Made by a program: the position numbers and the translations under genes. Of a stretch of DNA of 64,000 bases, positions 1-13,391 are shown piece after piece. The notes beneath the pieces were generated by a model, which was not told where the DNA came from, did no database searches, and saw only the letters and a list, made by a program, of their open reading frames with translations. This stretch comes from Lacticaseibacillus saniviri JCM 17471 = DSM 24301 (lineage in GTDB: Bacteria > Bacillota > Bacilli > Lactobacillales > Lactobacillaceae), in the NCBI RefSeq assembly GCF_001311785.1, contig NZ_BBBX01000019.1, positions 1 through 64,000 of the forward strand, read 5' to 3'. Positions within the stretch are counted from its first letter, which is position 1, and each line of letters starts with the position of its first letter.

Positions 1-383
1 TCTTATCAAAATGACAAGCGGCTGTCAAACATTTTTTATGAAATAAATGAATATTTATTCGCTCATGAATTTCACTGTTTAACTAACTCAATCAGTATAG
101 CGAATCAAATTTTAAATGTCAACCAATTTCTTTGGCGATATTTGCAATGAATTGCGCTAAACAACGTTTAATATAGTATCAACTCAGCCGTACTGTGTCA
201 ACACTTTTCTGTGTTTCACACAAACACGAACATAGCTCCTTGATGCAGCTGAAACGTTACGTGTCTTACTGGCCATTTTCTTGTGATTTAGCGCGATTGT
301 TCCGATTGTCAAAACGCGACTAATATTTATGCAATAAAAAACCGAGCAATGAGAAGATTCCCACTACTCGGTTTCTTGTCGCG
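1..383. other. Intergenic stretch at left edge
   Basis: AT-rich sequence with no open frame that looks coding and no convincing RBS-start pair. Its right end holds the terminator of the surface-protein gene. The rest may be the upstream region of a gene beyond the left edge; I see nothing else in it. Confidence 0.5.
336..374 (-). terminator. Terminator of lectin-like surface protein gene
   Basis: Inverted repeat AAACCGAG (339-346) with CTCGGTTT (367-374); on the minus strand the stem is followed by a T run (the A's at 336-340). It lies just downstream of the stop codon of the leftward surface-protein gene. Confidence 0.8.
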
Positions 384-3073
384 CTACTTCACACCATTTG
401 TGTGCGTTGCTTCAATCCATTGCTTCTCGCCCACTTGATACCATTGGACGTTATTAAGTTTCTTGATTGACAGCACACGCACTTTGGTTGTCTTAGTCAG
501 TGTGGCTGCGGCAACTTTTGATCCGGGTGCCGTCCACGTCTTGACGTTTTGACCACTTGGCACATTGATTGTCGTGGTGTTCTTGTGAATTGCCTGACCT
601 GCCGCGCTCAATGCTTGCTTGGTGTAAGCTTTATTGATCCATTGATTGCCACCCAAGTTATAGAAGACATTGCCGTATGCATCCGTGGATTTCGCAAAGA
701 CCTTCCATGTTGAGCCTGTCTGCAGGCGTTGACCTGTCGCTTGATTACCCAGTGGCGTCGACCAAACATTCACACCATAGCCTGGTGCATAATCAATCAC
801 GACAACATCCTGGAAAGGTTCGATCGTGTGCAGGTCGACATCCGCCGCTTTGACCCATTGATTAGTGCCGACCTGGTACCAACGTTGACCATCCGCGGTC
901 ACGACCGTTGCGAAGACTTTCCATGCCGTAAATTCGGTGAGCTTCTGGCCAGTCGCCTTGCCCATTGTCCCTGGCAGCGAGTAAACCGTTGCTGTTTTGT
1001 CCTTTTTCACAGTGCCGACAGTCTGAAGCTTCTTGTAGCTACCCAACCGAGCATCCAAAATCACGCCTGTGCCCTTGATCCATTGGTCGCCACCCAGGTT
1101 ATACCAGGTCATGCCCTTGCCATCCGTGTATTGACGGAATGCGCGCCAGTCGGTACCCACGAGCAAACGTTGGCCGATGATATTCCCATTGGCCTTATCA
1201 TAAATCGCGGTTTGCCCTTCCTGCTGCACGATGGTCGCAATCGTGTTGTATAGGACATCGCCATTGGTGTTGTTCCCATTGCCACTGTTGTTACCGTCAT
1301 CGCCCGGATTAGTGCCGGTGCCGCCACCAACGCCATTACCGGTGTTGCCGCCGTTACCACCGTTGCCCTCATCAATCAGCTTTTGGATATCATCCCAGGC
1401 AGCTTTGATTTTTGCGTCAGCTTCTTCTTGTGCTGCTTTAATTTTGCTTTAATCTCATCAATCGCGTCCGAGGCAGCCTTGAGGTCTGATTCAGAACCAT
1501 TATTGACGGCTATCTGGGCAGCTTCTTCGGCTCGATCCAATTCGGCCTGAAGTCCGGGAATAATCGTTTTTTGAAGTCACTTGCTGCATCATCCGCTATT
1601 TCCTTTGCATTAATGAACGTCGGACTTTGTTGTTGTTCCTGAGTTAAATGGGCATTGGCGATTTTATTTTGAAGCTCATCATACCGATCGGCGACTTCTT
1701 TCGCAGCAGCATCCAGGTCATTTTGAACGGGTGTTGGATCACTGATGTAGCCGACATTAGCAGTCTGAGGATCCTTGGTGAAATGCTCCAACGCATCTTG
1801 ACTATATAGTGGAATCTTGTCGGGGACGCTTGGCACAATGAAGGTGTGATCTGCTGTGTCTGGGCTCACATCTACACCATCAAACGCGTAGCTATCCCCG
1901 ATGTTACCCGTGATTTCAGTTGACGCCAAGTCAGATGGCGCCGTAGGGGTCCCGCTGTTCAGATAGTTAACATCAAGTTTGCCAGAAGTTGCAATAAAAG
2001 TTGCTGAATCTATACCTACTGATGTTGTGGAATAAGCCCAACCTGTCGACATATGCATCGCAATTGACATCGCCTCAGGTAAGTCTACCGAGTAAGAGAT
2101 TGATGGTGTTCCTTTAATCTCTGTTCCTGCTTGCGTGTAATCTAGCGAATATGTCAGTGTCCCGTGGACTTTACCATCACCGGCAGGGGTCTTGTCAGGC
2201 GTCCAATTGAATGCCCAATTCACATCCGTATTTTGCAAGAAATCAGCCCTGCTATCGCCAGTCCCAAAATTGCCATCCATTGGTATACTGTTGTCTTTAG
2301 GATTCTGCCCATTACCTACTGCAGAAATTGTTTTTGTTGCGGTATCCAATGAGAAAATATTTAACTGGGCAAGAGCTCTAGAGCCCTTATAGTCATCAGG
2401 TTGGTTCGCCTTGACAAAGACTTGCCCTGGAATCGGGTTCAGGTTACCAAACATATCCCAACCTAAAAATAAACCTGTCGAAGGGTTCCCGTCCAGGCCA
2501 ACCAAACCAACACGGGTATCACCTTCCCCCGGTGTGCCGCTCGCAATCTTGTCTGGCGATACATCAGCCAAGATAATTCCTAACGTCGCCGGGAGCCTGT
2601 TTGTTACCTGCTGTATGATCCTGTGCTGGGCCAACATTAAAGGTCCCCGAAAGATTGACAGAGTGCGTCATATCGAACTGGTTCTTCATTACCACATTGC
2701 CGTTCTGAGTCTCTCCATTCACGATGTCGATTTTGCCTTGGCTATCGACCGGTCCGTCATCTGTAGAAGCGTTGCCGTCTTCATCAGTGCGTTTTAGAGT
2801 GAAATAATCATGCGCCGTGTCCGCAGTGACATTACCAGGTTCAACAACCGTTTGCGTTTTGTTGCCTGGCTCTAGGGTAAGTGTCTTCTTAGTTTGTGCC
2901 GTTTCTTCCGCCCTCACAATGGGATTGCTGACTGGCAGAATTTGGCTCATACCGATACCACCCAGAAGTCCAAGAGTCAGTAATGAGCCGAACACCCACT
3001 TGCGTCCAGCTTTGTACATTCTGAAGTTCGTATTCTTGGCGCCGCTTTGCCGCTTCAAATTGAATAATTTCAT
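384..3073 (-). CDS. Secreted L-type-lectin-like surface protein with C-terminal wall-binding-like repeats (frameshifted)
   Basis: Large secreted surface protein, about 896 aa once three indels are corrected. RBS AAGGAG precedes ATG at 3073. Residues 1-55 form a KxYKxGKxW-type signal peptide (FRMYKAGRKW, then a hydrophobic stretch and Ala-Glu-Glu cleavage region). Residues about 90-360 resemble a bacterial L-type lectin fold (ILADVSPDK, GLFLGWDMFGN). A charged coiled-coil-like segment and a Gly/Asn-rich linker follow. The C-terminus has four tandem repeats of about 65 residues with the pattern tGqrL..GT.WkVf......WYnlGGNQWI, like S-layer-attachment (SLAP) or GW/SH3-like wall-binding domains. 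The same repeats occur in the gene at 43419-44225. The shifts near 2600, 1570 and 1445 are homopolymer changes. Lectin and repeat assignments are inferred from pattern; the ligand is unknown. Confidence 0.75.
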
Positions 3074-3307
3074 TGTTATTCTCCTTCGTAGCCTAAAATT
3101 AGACTCAAGTCATTTCAATTAAATAATCAAAGTCTCCATACTCACAAACAATAATTAATTTACCAAATAATTCAATATTAATATTAAGATATTTCATTAT
3201 TAAATACAATTAAGACGTCCCTTACCATTAAAAAAGTCTTTATCGGATTCTTTTTCATGGAAGAAGCTTATTGAGCTGAAACACCCTGAGCTTTTCCCAT
3301 GCATAAT

Positions 3308-3348
3308 AAAAAGCGACCTGAGGCATAAAACCTCAAGTCGCTTTTTTC
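3308..3348. terminator. Terminator after lysS
   Basis: Stem AAAAAGCGACCTGAGG / CCTCAAGTCGCTTTTT with a short A-rich loop. T runs on both strands make it potentially bidirectional; the main customer is leftward lysS. The 3074-3307 interval to its left is the AT-rich promoter/leader region of the surface protein and holds no other feature. Confidence 0.9.
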
Positions 3349-3365
3349 TAGCAGTATTAATTTGT

Positions 3366-5212
<1,847 letters not shown>

Positions 5213-5213
<1 letters not shown>

Positions 5214-5330
5214 ATGCGTTCCAAAAGACAAAGCATTCCGGTTAGCTCATCTCCGCCGAATCCATAGCCCGGATTCTGCCGAAGATTTTGCTAATCCTCA
5301 TGCTTTACCCGTCTTTTGTCACGCTCTATT
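5213..5330 (-). repeat. Palindromic repeat type D (long form), copy 1
   Basis: Read on the minus strand it begins TAGAGCGTGACAAAAGAC and ends GTCTTTTGGAACGCATTTA, with nested arms AGCATGAGGATTAGC and GAGATGAGCTAACCGGAAT. It is homologous to 54447-54567. It overlaps the dus 3' end and supplies the TGA stop of dus, read in the frame AGA GCG TGA. Confidence 0.8.
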
Positions 5331-6337
5331 TGTTGCCAACTGCTTTGCTTCACGTTCCTCAGTTTGTTCAACGAAAGCATCAAAAATCGCATCGACTTCT
5401 TTTTCGGTTTCTACCATGTTAATGGCAGCCTTGGTCTTAGCGGCACGTGGAATCCCCTTCAGGTAATAAGCGGCCTGCTTGCGGAATTCGCGCACAGCCA
5501 ATGTATCACCCTTCAGCTCTACCAAGCGATGCAACTGCAGCTTAGCCGTCGCGATTTTTTCACGGGCGGATGGTTCTTCGATTAATTCGCCGGTTCGCAA
5601 GTAGGTTTCCATCTGGTGTAGCACCCATGGATTCCCAAGCGCAGCGCGCCCAACCATGACGGCATCGGCGCCGACATCATCCAACATGCGCTTAGCATCT
5701 TGAGGTGTGCGCACGTCACCATTACCGATAAACGGAATGGTCAAGTGTTGCCGCACTTCCTTCAAGATATCCCAGTCAGCGTTACCCATGTAGAGTTGCT
5801 TTCTGGTCCGGCCGTGCATAGCGAGTGCAGATGCACCACCACGCTGTGCAGCCATCGCATTTTCGACCGCATAGATGTGATCTTCATCCCAGCCTGTCCG
5901 CATCTTAACGGTGACGGGCTTGGAGACAACGGAAGTCACCGCATCAACCATCTCATAAACCTTGTTTGGATCGAGCAGCCAGTGTGCACCAGCATCCGAC
6001 TTTGTAATCTTAGGCATTGGGCAGCCCATGTTGATGTCGATGATATCGGCATCCGTGTGTTGATCAACGAACTTTGCGGCCTCAACCAGTGTTTCTTTGG
6101 TCCCACCAAAATTTGAATGGAAACCGGATGTTCTTTGGGGTCAACGAACAACATGCTCATTGTCTTCTGATTGTTGTGCAGAATCCCCCGATCACTGATC
6201 ATTTCACAGACAACAAGTCCTGCTCCGAATTCCTTAGCTGTTAACCGAAATGCCGCGTTGGAAACTCCTGCCATGGGCGCCACGACGATCTGGTTATCAA
6301 TTGCAATATCACCTATATGCCACGTCAACACTGCCAC
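5319..6337 (-). CDS. dus: tRNA-dihydrouridine synthase DusB-type (one frameshift)
   Basis: Flavin enzyme reducing uridines in tRNA to dihydrouridine. About 339 aa after one correction. It shows the Dus TIM-barrel: VVAPMAGVSNAAFR near the N-terminus, the MGCPMPKITKSDAGA motif with the catalytic Cys, KMRTGWD, ALAMHGRTRKQLY, and IGNGDVRTPQDAKR / ADAVMVGRAALGNPW for flavin binding. The frame breaks near 6108-6111, where restoring one T on the coding strand (TTTT to TTTTT) gives SIQIFGG. The start is uncertain: GTG 6337 opens the frame, with an in-frame GTG and TTG a few codons on, and no strong RBS. The last codons lie inside a repeat element, so the C-terminus (NRA) is repeat-encoded. Confidence 0.9.
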
Positions 6338-6374
6338 CTACACTTTCTGTTATTTTATTCAACGAGCTTAGCAC

Positions 6375-6406
6375 AAAACGGCCCGTTGACGCAAATCGGG
6401 CCGTTA
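6375..6406 (-). terminator. Terminator after hslO
   Basis: AACGGCCCG (6377-6385) pairs with CGGGCCGTT (6397-6405). Flanking A's give a short T tract on the minus strand. It follows the hslO stop codon by about 13 bp. Confidence 0.85.
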
Positions 6407-6418
6407 TCAGACAGTCGC

Positions 6419-7297
6419 TTAACGCGCCATAATGGCTTCTAGGTCAGCGACACTATATTGATATTTGTTACCACAGAACTTGCAGACAGCCTCGGCACCG
6501 CCATCTTCATCGATCATCGCTTGAAGATCCTTGTGGGGTAAGGTGGCCATCACATCAGCAAAATGTTCCTTGGAGCAGTTGCATTGATAGCTCAGTGGTT
6601 GTGTTTCCAAATACTTAATGCCATCGTCACCAAAAAGTCGGGTTCCAATTTGTTCCGGTGTGGTACCAGCCTTGAGCAATTCGGAAACCAGTGGCAATGT
6701 TTTCACGTTTTGTTCCAGCTTGGTGATAGCTTCGTCAGTGGCACCAGGCAAGGCCTGAATCATGAAACCACCGGCCACGCCGATCGTGTTGTCCGCGTTT
6801 ACGAAGACAGAAACACCGAACACGGCAGGCGTTTGTTCAGATTGTGCCAAGTAGTAAGTGAAATCATCCCCGATTTCACCAGAGGCCAATGGCACTTGAC
6901 CAGTGAAGGGTTCACCGAGACCCAGATCCTTGGTCACAGCGAGCATCCCATTTTTACCAACGGCACGGGAGACATCAATTTTACCAACAAGATTCAGTGG
7001 TAAGGTCACATGCGGATTATTGACATAACCGCGCACGGTTCCGTGGCTAGTGCCATCGACAACGATTGCGCCGACAGGGCCATCGCCTTGAATGCGCACC
7101 GTCATCAAATCATCATCATTTTTCAAACCGGCAGCGGCTAACAGGCTGGTCGCAACTAATGTGCGGCCCAGTGCAGCGGATGCGGCACTCCAACTGTCTT
7201 GGCGGCGTTGTGCTTCAGAAACGGTTTCCGTCGCATTGGCAGCGAAGAAACGAAACGCGCCATCCGTGGTCACGCCGGTAACAATATAATCGTTCAT
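6419..7297 (-). CDS. hslO: Redox-regulated chaperone Hsp33
   Basis: Holdase chaperone activated by oxidative unfolding. 292 aa, typical length. Its signature is the C-terminal zinc/redox switch: Cys239-x-Cys241 (CNCSKEHF) and Cys272-x-x-Cys275 (CKFCG). The N-terminal domain starts MNDYIVTGVTTDGAFRFF. ATG 7297 has AAGGAAG about eight bases upstream. In lactobacilli and bacilli hslO follows ftsH, as here, but a 450-bp repeat-filled gap and the ftsH terminator separate the two. The frame is intact. Confidence 0.95.
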   Translation of the reverse strand: MNDYIVTGVTTDGAFRFFAANATETVSEAQRRQDSWSAASAALGRTLVATSLLAAAGLKNDDDLMTVRIQGDGPVGAIVVDGTSHGTVRGYVNNPHVTLPLNLVGKIDVSRAVGKNGMLAVTKDLGLGEPFTGQVPLASGEIGDDFTYYLAQSEQTPAVFGVSVFVNADNTIGVAGGFMIQALPGATDEAITKLEQNVKTLPLVSELLKAGTTPEQIGTRLFGDDGIKYLETQPLSYQCNCSKEHFADVMATLPHKDLQAMIDEDGGAEAVCKFCGNKYQYSVADLEAIMAR

Positions 7298-7357
7298 TCA
7301 ATATCTTCCTTTCAGAACTTGAGTGTAACAAGCATAACAAATTTTGGAAAATGTACA

Positions 7358-7476
7358 AGAGCGTGAACCCACACGCATTGGCTGTGAGCACTAGCGAGAC
7401 TCACGAAACAATCGTGGTTTTGACGATTGTCGTGAGTCATGTTAGGCGGAACAGGCAGTGTCGGTGAACGCGTTTA
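7358..7476 (+). repeat. Palindromic repeat type B, copy 1
   Basis: Begins AGAGCGTGAACCCACACG and ends TCGGTGAACGCGTTTA. The centre is a near-perfect hairpin, GACTCACGAAACAATCG against CGATTGTCGTGAGTC with a nine-base loop. Nearly identical to 54213-54331. Confidence 0.85.
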
Positions 7477-7509
7477 TGTTGGGGACTGGAACACGTTTCG
7501 GCTAGCCAT

Positions 7510-7637
7510 TCATCCCCACACTTGTCGCCATAACGTGTACAAACGCGCAACAACTTCCGTCCAACCCGGCTCGTCATTGGCACAAATCGCCAAGCAAACG
7601 AGCCGATGTTGGTACTCGGTTGCTGAACGCGCGTTTA
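7510..7637 (-). repeat. Interspersed repeat type C, copy 2
   Basis: Reverse-oriented match to 4964-5084 (GGTACTCGGTTGCTGAACGC at its right end, TTGGCACAAATCGCCAAG in the middle). It lies between the type B element and the ftsH terminator. The 7298-7745 gap holds only these repeats and the terminator. Confidence 0.75.
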
Positions 7638-7651
7638 TACACTTCCAAGCA

Positions 7652-7704
7652 ATAAAACAGAGGTTGTGCAACCCATTCGGGTTATCACAACCTCCGTTTC
7701 TAAT
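7652..7704 (-). terminator. Terminator after ftsH
   Basis: Stem AGAGGTTGTG...CACAACCTC with an inner AACCC / GGGTT pairing. On the minus strand it ends in a T-rich tail (complement of AATAAAAC). It sits about 40 bp past the ftsH stop. Confidence 0.75.
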
Positions 7705-7745
7705 GACTAAGTTTGACGCGACAAGCATCAGCACTGAGTCACACT

Positions 7746-9874
<2,129 letters not shown>

Positions 9875-9948
9875 CAATAACCTCCAACAACATTGTTCGG
9901 TGTTTAGAATCAAGATAAATCATACCACAGCAGTCCGCTAAAAACGAA

Positions 9949-10491
9949 CTATTTATCTGCATAGATTTCTGGTTTTAAGACGCCGATGTAAGGCAGATTC
10001 CGGTACCGTTCTGCGTAGTCCAAGCCATAACCGACCACAAACTCATTAGGGACTGTTGTGCCGACATAATCAGCTTTGACGTCCACGACACGCCCATCTG
10101 GCTTATCCATCAAGGTACAAATCTTAACCGAGTTGGCATTGCGCGTTTTGAACATGTCCATCAAAAACTTCAAGGTGCGGCCGGTATCAACAATATCTTC
10201 CACAATTAACACATCGCGTTGGTTCACGCTGGTGTCCAAATCCTTGATGATTTTGACTTCACCACTAGAAACCGTGGCATCACCATAACTCGAAACATCC
10301 ATAAAGTCGATTTCGAGATAGTCATCAATGTCGCGCACCAAATCTGTCATAAACAGGATGGCACCCTTTAAGATACACACAACCAACGGATTCTTACCCG
10401 CATAGTCCGCCTGAATTTCGGCAGCTAACCGCTGATTGATCTGTTTGATGTCGTCTTGGCTGTAGAGCACTTTCAAAATATCCGGATTCAT
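9949..10491 (-). CDS. hpt: Hypoxanthine-guanine phosphoribosyltransferase
   Basis: Salvages hypoxanthine and guanine to IMP and GMP using PRPP. 180 aa, usual size. It shows the PRPP-binding motif [14 protein letters not shown], the flexible-loop region and a C-terminal [22 protein letters not shown] 10491 lies 18 bp after the tilS stop, in the conserved tilS-hpt-ftsH order. PRPP is made by Prs, also in this window (60544-61518). Confidence 0.95.
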   Translation of the reverse strand: MNPDILKVLYSQDDIKQINQRLAAEIQADYAGKNPLVVCILKGAILFMTDLVRDIDDYLEIDFMDVSSYGDATVSSGEVKIIKDLDTSVNQRDVLIVEDIVDTGRTLKFLMDMFKTRNANSVKICTLMDKPDGRVVDVKADYVGTTVPNEFVVGYGLDYAERYRNLPYIGVLKPEIYADK

Positions 10492-10508
10492 TGGTCCGCC
10501 TCACTTTT

Positions 10509-11804
10509 CTAAGAATCTGGCATGAATGCCAGTACCGCTTGAATTATATCAGTTTGGTCAGGGGGAAACAATTCAGCTTGTGAAATAGTTTGGCCACCTA
10601 AAACTTGTTGTGCGCGTGTGATCAACCACGCCTTCTCACGCTCATGCGCGGGCACCTTATGATTGATCCAAAAACGCCGCAACAGCTGGTGTTCCCCGTT
10701 ACGCAGGTGCAGCACATCCCCCGGCTGCCGATGCCGCAACGTGACCGGCAGTTGACCTGTCCATGTTGCCAGAACTTGGGCTTGGGCCGGTGGTTGCGTG
10801 AACAACCCGATTTGGCCATCGGCGACCGCGTAAAATTGATTCATTCGATCAATGGTCATCACTTCTGTTGTGATTACGGTTTTGGGGTAACCGTCAGCAC
10901 ACCGTAGCTCAACGTTAATTCATGGGTCGACGTGAGGGGATAGCGCAGGTTCGCGCGTTCTGTTTGATTGAGCCCCGCCAAAATCTGCGCCACCAGATGT
11001 GTTTTGATTGTGGGTGCAAAGTGCTGCAACCAATCCGTCAGTACGATTTTTTGAACATTGTCTGGAAAATGTCGCAGCTGGCGCCAATCGATTTGGGTGG
11101 GACTCAGCTGATAGGTGGCCTGCAACTGCTGACTCTGCGCTTGAGCCAATGCCAGTACCCCGTCCAGATCGGTCGATAACCGTGTGACATGCTCGCCGAG
11201 TTGCGGGCTCACCTGCTTGAGTGCCGGGACTACCGTCTGTCGCAGATGATTACGCACAAAGCAGTGTCTTGATTGCTCTCATCCTCATCAAATGGCACAT
11301 GGTGCGTCGCCGCATAGTTGCGCAGCGTTTGTTTGGAGATTGTGAGCAGTGGCCGCAAGAGGCGCAATCCACTGACTGTGCGCTCCGGCAACAAGCCGCG
11401 GACACTGGTCAGCTTACCCGATCGCGCCAGTCGCAACAGCACCGATTCGATTTGATCGTCCTGATGGTGCGCCAGAATCACCGCTTGCGCCCCGATTGTA
11501 TCACTGGTTTGTCGCAAAACCGGTAACGCGCCTCACGTGCTTTGGCTTCGCTCGAATCAGGTGTTTGCCACTCACCAATCGTGATTGGCACGCCGAGTTG
11601 TGCGGCATAAACCTGCACGTGAATCGCCTCTTGATCACTTACCGCACGCAGATGATGATTGAAATGTGCCACGTGCAGCTGGTCGTGATAGCGACTGTGT
11701 GCTAACAATGTCAGTAGTACCATCGAATCCACCCCGCCTGAAACGGCAACCAGGAGTGGTGCTTGATTTAGTTGATAGGTTTGCATCAAAGCTTCAATTT
11801 GCAT
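10509..11804 (-). CDS. tilS: tRNA(Ile)-lysidine synthetase (three frameshifts)
   Basis: Modifies C34 of tRNA-Ile(CAU) to lysidine so that it reads AUA; essential. About 432 aa after correction. The N-terminal PP-loop ATPase motif is VAVSGGVDSMVLL, followed by HFNHHLR and LAHHQDDQIES. The C-terminal substrate-binding domain ends QRVL-type sequence with the motif LRHRQPGDVL. Start ATG 11804 (MQIEALMQTYQL) is chosen because the upstream extension lacks conservation. Frames break near 11517 (TTTT for TTTTT), 11262 and 10878 (AAAA for AAAAA). Confidence 0.9.
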
Positions 11805-11883
11805 GATTTTCCCTCTGTTAAAACGCGTGCCAACCCCCACCGTGAATGCGCTCAGCCAAAACCGTGTGGCCTGGCCCGCGCTA

Positions 11884-11920
11884 CAAAAAAAGAGCCGTGA
11901 CGCATGTCACAGCTCCCTAC
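11884..11920 (-). terminator. Terminator after yabR-like gene
   Basis: GAGCCGTGAC / GTCACAGCTC stem around GCAT, preceded on the plus strand by seven A's (a T run on the minus strand). Confidence 0.85.
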
Positions 11921-11925
11921 TTTGT

Positions 11926-12378
11926 TTATGAACGACGACCACCACGGCCGCCGCGCTTGCCTTCCGTGTTACGGCGAAGACTGGTTAACCGGTCTTCACT
12001 TTCTTTTAAGAACCCGGACATCAAGGAATCAAAGTCATCCTTGGCTGGCGCTTTACTATGCGCATGAAAGTCATTTGGTTTTTGCTGATGATTACTTGGA
12101 CGATGTTGGGGAGCTGCCGAACGCTTAGGTGGTGCTGATTGTGGTTGATCTTCAGCTTTACGAATGGATAACCCAATCTTGCCGTCCTTCATAGACATCA
12201 CTTTGACTGTGACGGTATCACCAACTGTCAGAACATCGTGAATATCTTTGACGTATGAATTTGATACTTCACTGATATGCACTAACCCTGTCTGACCTTC
12301 ACCTAAATCAACAAATGCGCCAAAATTCGTAATCCCAGTTACTTTACCAGGTACTTTTGCGCCAACTTCTACTGCCAT
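11926..12378 (-). CDS. S1-domain RNA-binding protein (YabR / general stress protein 13 type)
   Basis: About 150 aa. Residues 1-75 are an S1 RNA-binding domain (VGAKVPGKVTGITNFGAFVDL...GLVHISEVS...KVMSM) and the tail is basic and Pro/Gln/His-rich. ATG 12378 (MAVEVGAK) has AGGAGG about 11 bases upstream; the longer frame to 12423 reads through the RBS and is rejected. In B. subtilis the equivalent gene lies next to divIC, as here. Likely a ribosome or RNA-associated accessory protein; the exact role is unknown. Confidence 0.85.
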   Translation of the reverse strand: MAVEVGAKVPGKVTGITNFGAFVDLGEGQTGLVHISEVSNSYVKDIHDVLTVGDTVTVKVMSMKDGKIGLSIRKAEDQPQSAPPKRSAAPQHRPSNHQQKPNDFHAHSKAPAKDDFDSLMSGFLKESEDRLTSLRRNTEGKRGGRGGRRS

Positions 12379-12485
12379 ATAAAAAGTTGTCCTCCTCACA
12401 AGTTGTGTTCTTAAGTATAGCACGCATTTCAGAATTGATACAGCGCTAATTCAATAAATGTGAACGCTGACAGGCCAGTCCATTG

Positions 12486-12522
12486 AAAAAGCGACCGTGG
12501 GATTTTGCCCACAGTCGCTTGC
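12486..12522 (-). terminator. Terminator after divIC
   Basis: AAGCGACCGTGGG (12489-12501) pairs with CCCACAGTCGCTT (12508-12520). The A run at 12486-12490 gives the T tract on the minus strand. It separates divIC from the S1-domain gene, which therefore probably has its own promoter. Confidence 0.88.
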
Positions 12523-12531
12523 TTAATTCGC

Positions 12532-12867
12532 TTAATTTTTTGAAATTTGATTGGCTGTATCCGGAATATTGAAGAGCACTTCACCGGGCTTAGCCACAAA
12601 ATACTTTTGTCGAACGAGCTTTTCGAGGTAATCATCATTCTTTAACTGATCGACTTGAACTTGCAGAACGGAACGCTTGGCCTTGGTCTGTTTGAGTGTC
12701 ACCTGCGCCGTCTGTAACGCATCATTGGTTTCGCCCAATGTGTGTTGTGTTTTGAGCACATTAATCCCACCTAATACCAGTGTCACGAGCATCAAGCCCA
12801 GTAACACCATCCGACGACGACGATGAATTTGTTTCACACTTGCTTTTGAATGGCCTTTCTTCTGCAT
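12532..12867 (-). CDS. divIC: Septum formation initiator DivIC-family protein
   Basis: Single-pass bitopic division protein, about 111 aa. It has a basic cytoplasmic N-terminus (HRRRRM), one membrane segment (VLLGLMLVTLVLGGINVL), then a coiled coil (TNDALQTAQVTLKQTKAKRSVLQVQVDQLKN cut short here) ending in the family motif DYLEKLVRQKYFVAKPGEVLFNIP. It should pair with FtsL and DivIB in the divisome. ATG 12867 with RBS GAGGTGA is preferred over the 21-residue-longer frame. Order S4 protein-divIC-S1 protein is conserved in Firmicutes. Confidence 0.93.
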   Translation of the reverse strand: MQKKGHSKASVKQIHRRRRMVLLGLMLVTLVLGGINVLKTQHTLGETNDALQTAQVTLKQTKAKRSVLQVQVDQLKNDDYLEKLVRQKYFVAKPGEVLFNIPDTANQISKN

Positions 12868-13013
12868 ATTTTTCACCTCAAATCCCAGTATAACAATCAT
12901 CCGTGGGTTGATACAAGCCTTGATACGCAATTTATAGAATTTTTTGTAAAAAATTTTGCAAACTCAAGTATCCTGTATCCATTGGACTGGCCACGCTTAC
13001 ATGTTTGTGAAAC

Positions 13014-13062
13014 AAAATAAGGCTGTGACGGCCCCAATCGGACAGTCACAGCCTTATTTTTC
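13014..13062. terminator. Terminator after S4-domain gene
   Basis: AATAAGGCTGTGAC / GTCACAGCCTTATT inverted repeat (about 13016-13029 and 13045-13058) with A and T runs on either side, so bidirectional in form. Confidence 0.88.
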
Positions 13063-13073
13063 AATACTCAAAA

Positions 13074-13343
13074 TTATTCTTCAGTCTTACTGGTGCTTGT
13101 TTCGCTCACAACGGTGTACATCTGTTCTGCATCGTCTTTCTTTGTGGTTTCCATAATGGCATCCACTTTCACCGTCAGCGTTTTATTCCCAAAAGCGATA
13201 ACCATGTTGTCACCAACACCGACATCACTGCTGGACTTTGCAATCTTACCGTTGATTTCAATGCGACCCTTGTCCGCGATTTCCTTAGCAACGGAACGAC
13301 GCTTAATAATCCGTGATACCTTCAAAAATTTATCTAATCGCAT
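13074..13343 (-). CDS. rqcP: S4-domain RNA-binding protein (RqcP/YabO-HslR type)
   Basis: 89 aa. Residues 1-60 are an S4 domain: [33 protein letters not shown]. Members of this family act with RqcH in ribosome-associated quality control, helping C-terminal tailing of stalled nascent chains. ATG 13343 sits behind GAGGAAA. It is directly downstream of the flippase gene in the conserved mfd-spoVB/mviN-yabO-divIC order. The symbol follows B. subtilis RqcP (YabO) by synteny and domain. Confidence 0.85.
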   Translation of the reverse strand: MRLDKFLKVSRIIKRRSVAKEIADKGRIEINGKIAKSSSDVGVGDNMVIAFGNKTLTVKVDAIMETTKKDDAEQMYTVVSETSTSKTEE

Positions 13344-13391
13344 AATTTTCCTCCAAAGTGCCGCGACTGTGCGCGACAGCTACTTGTCTGT

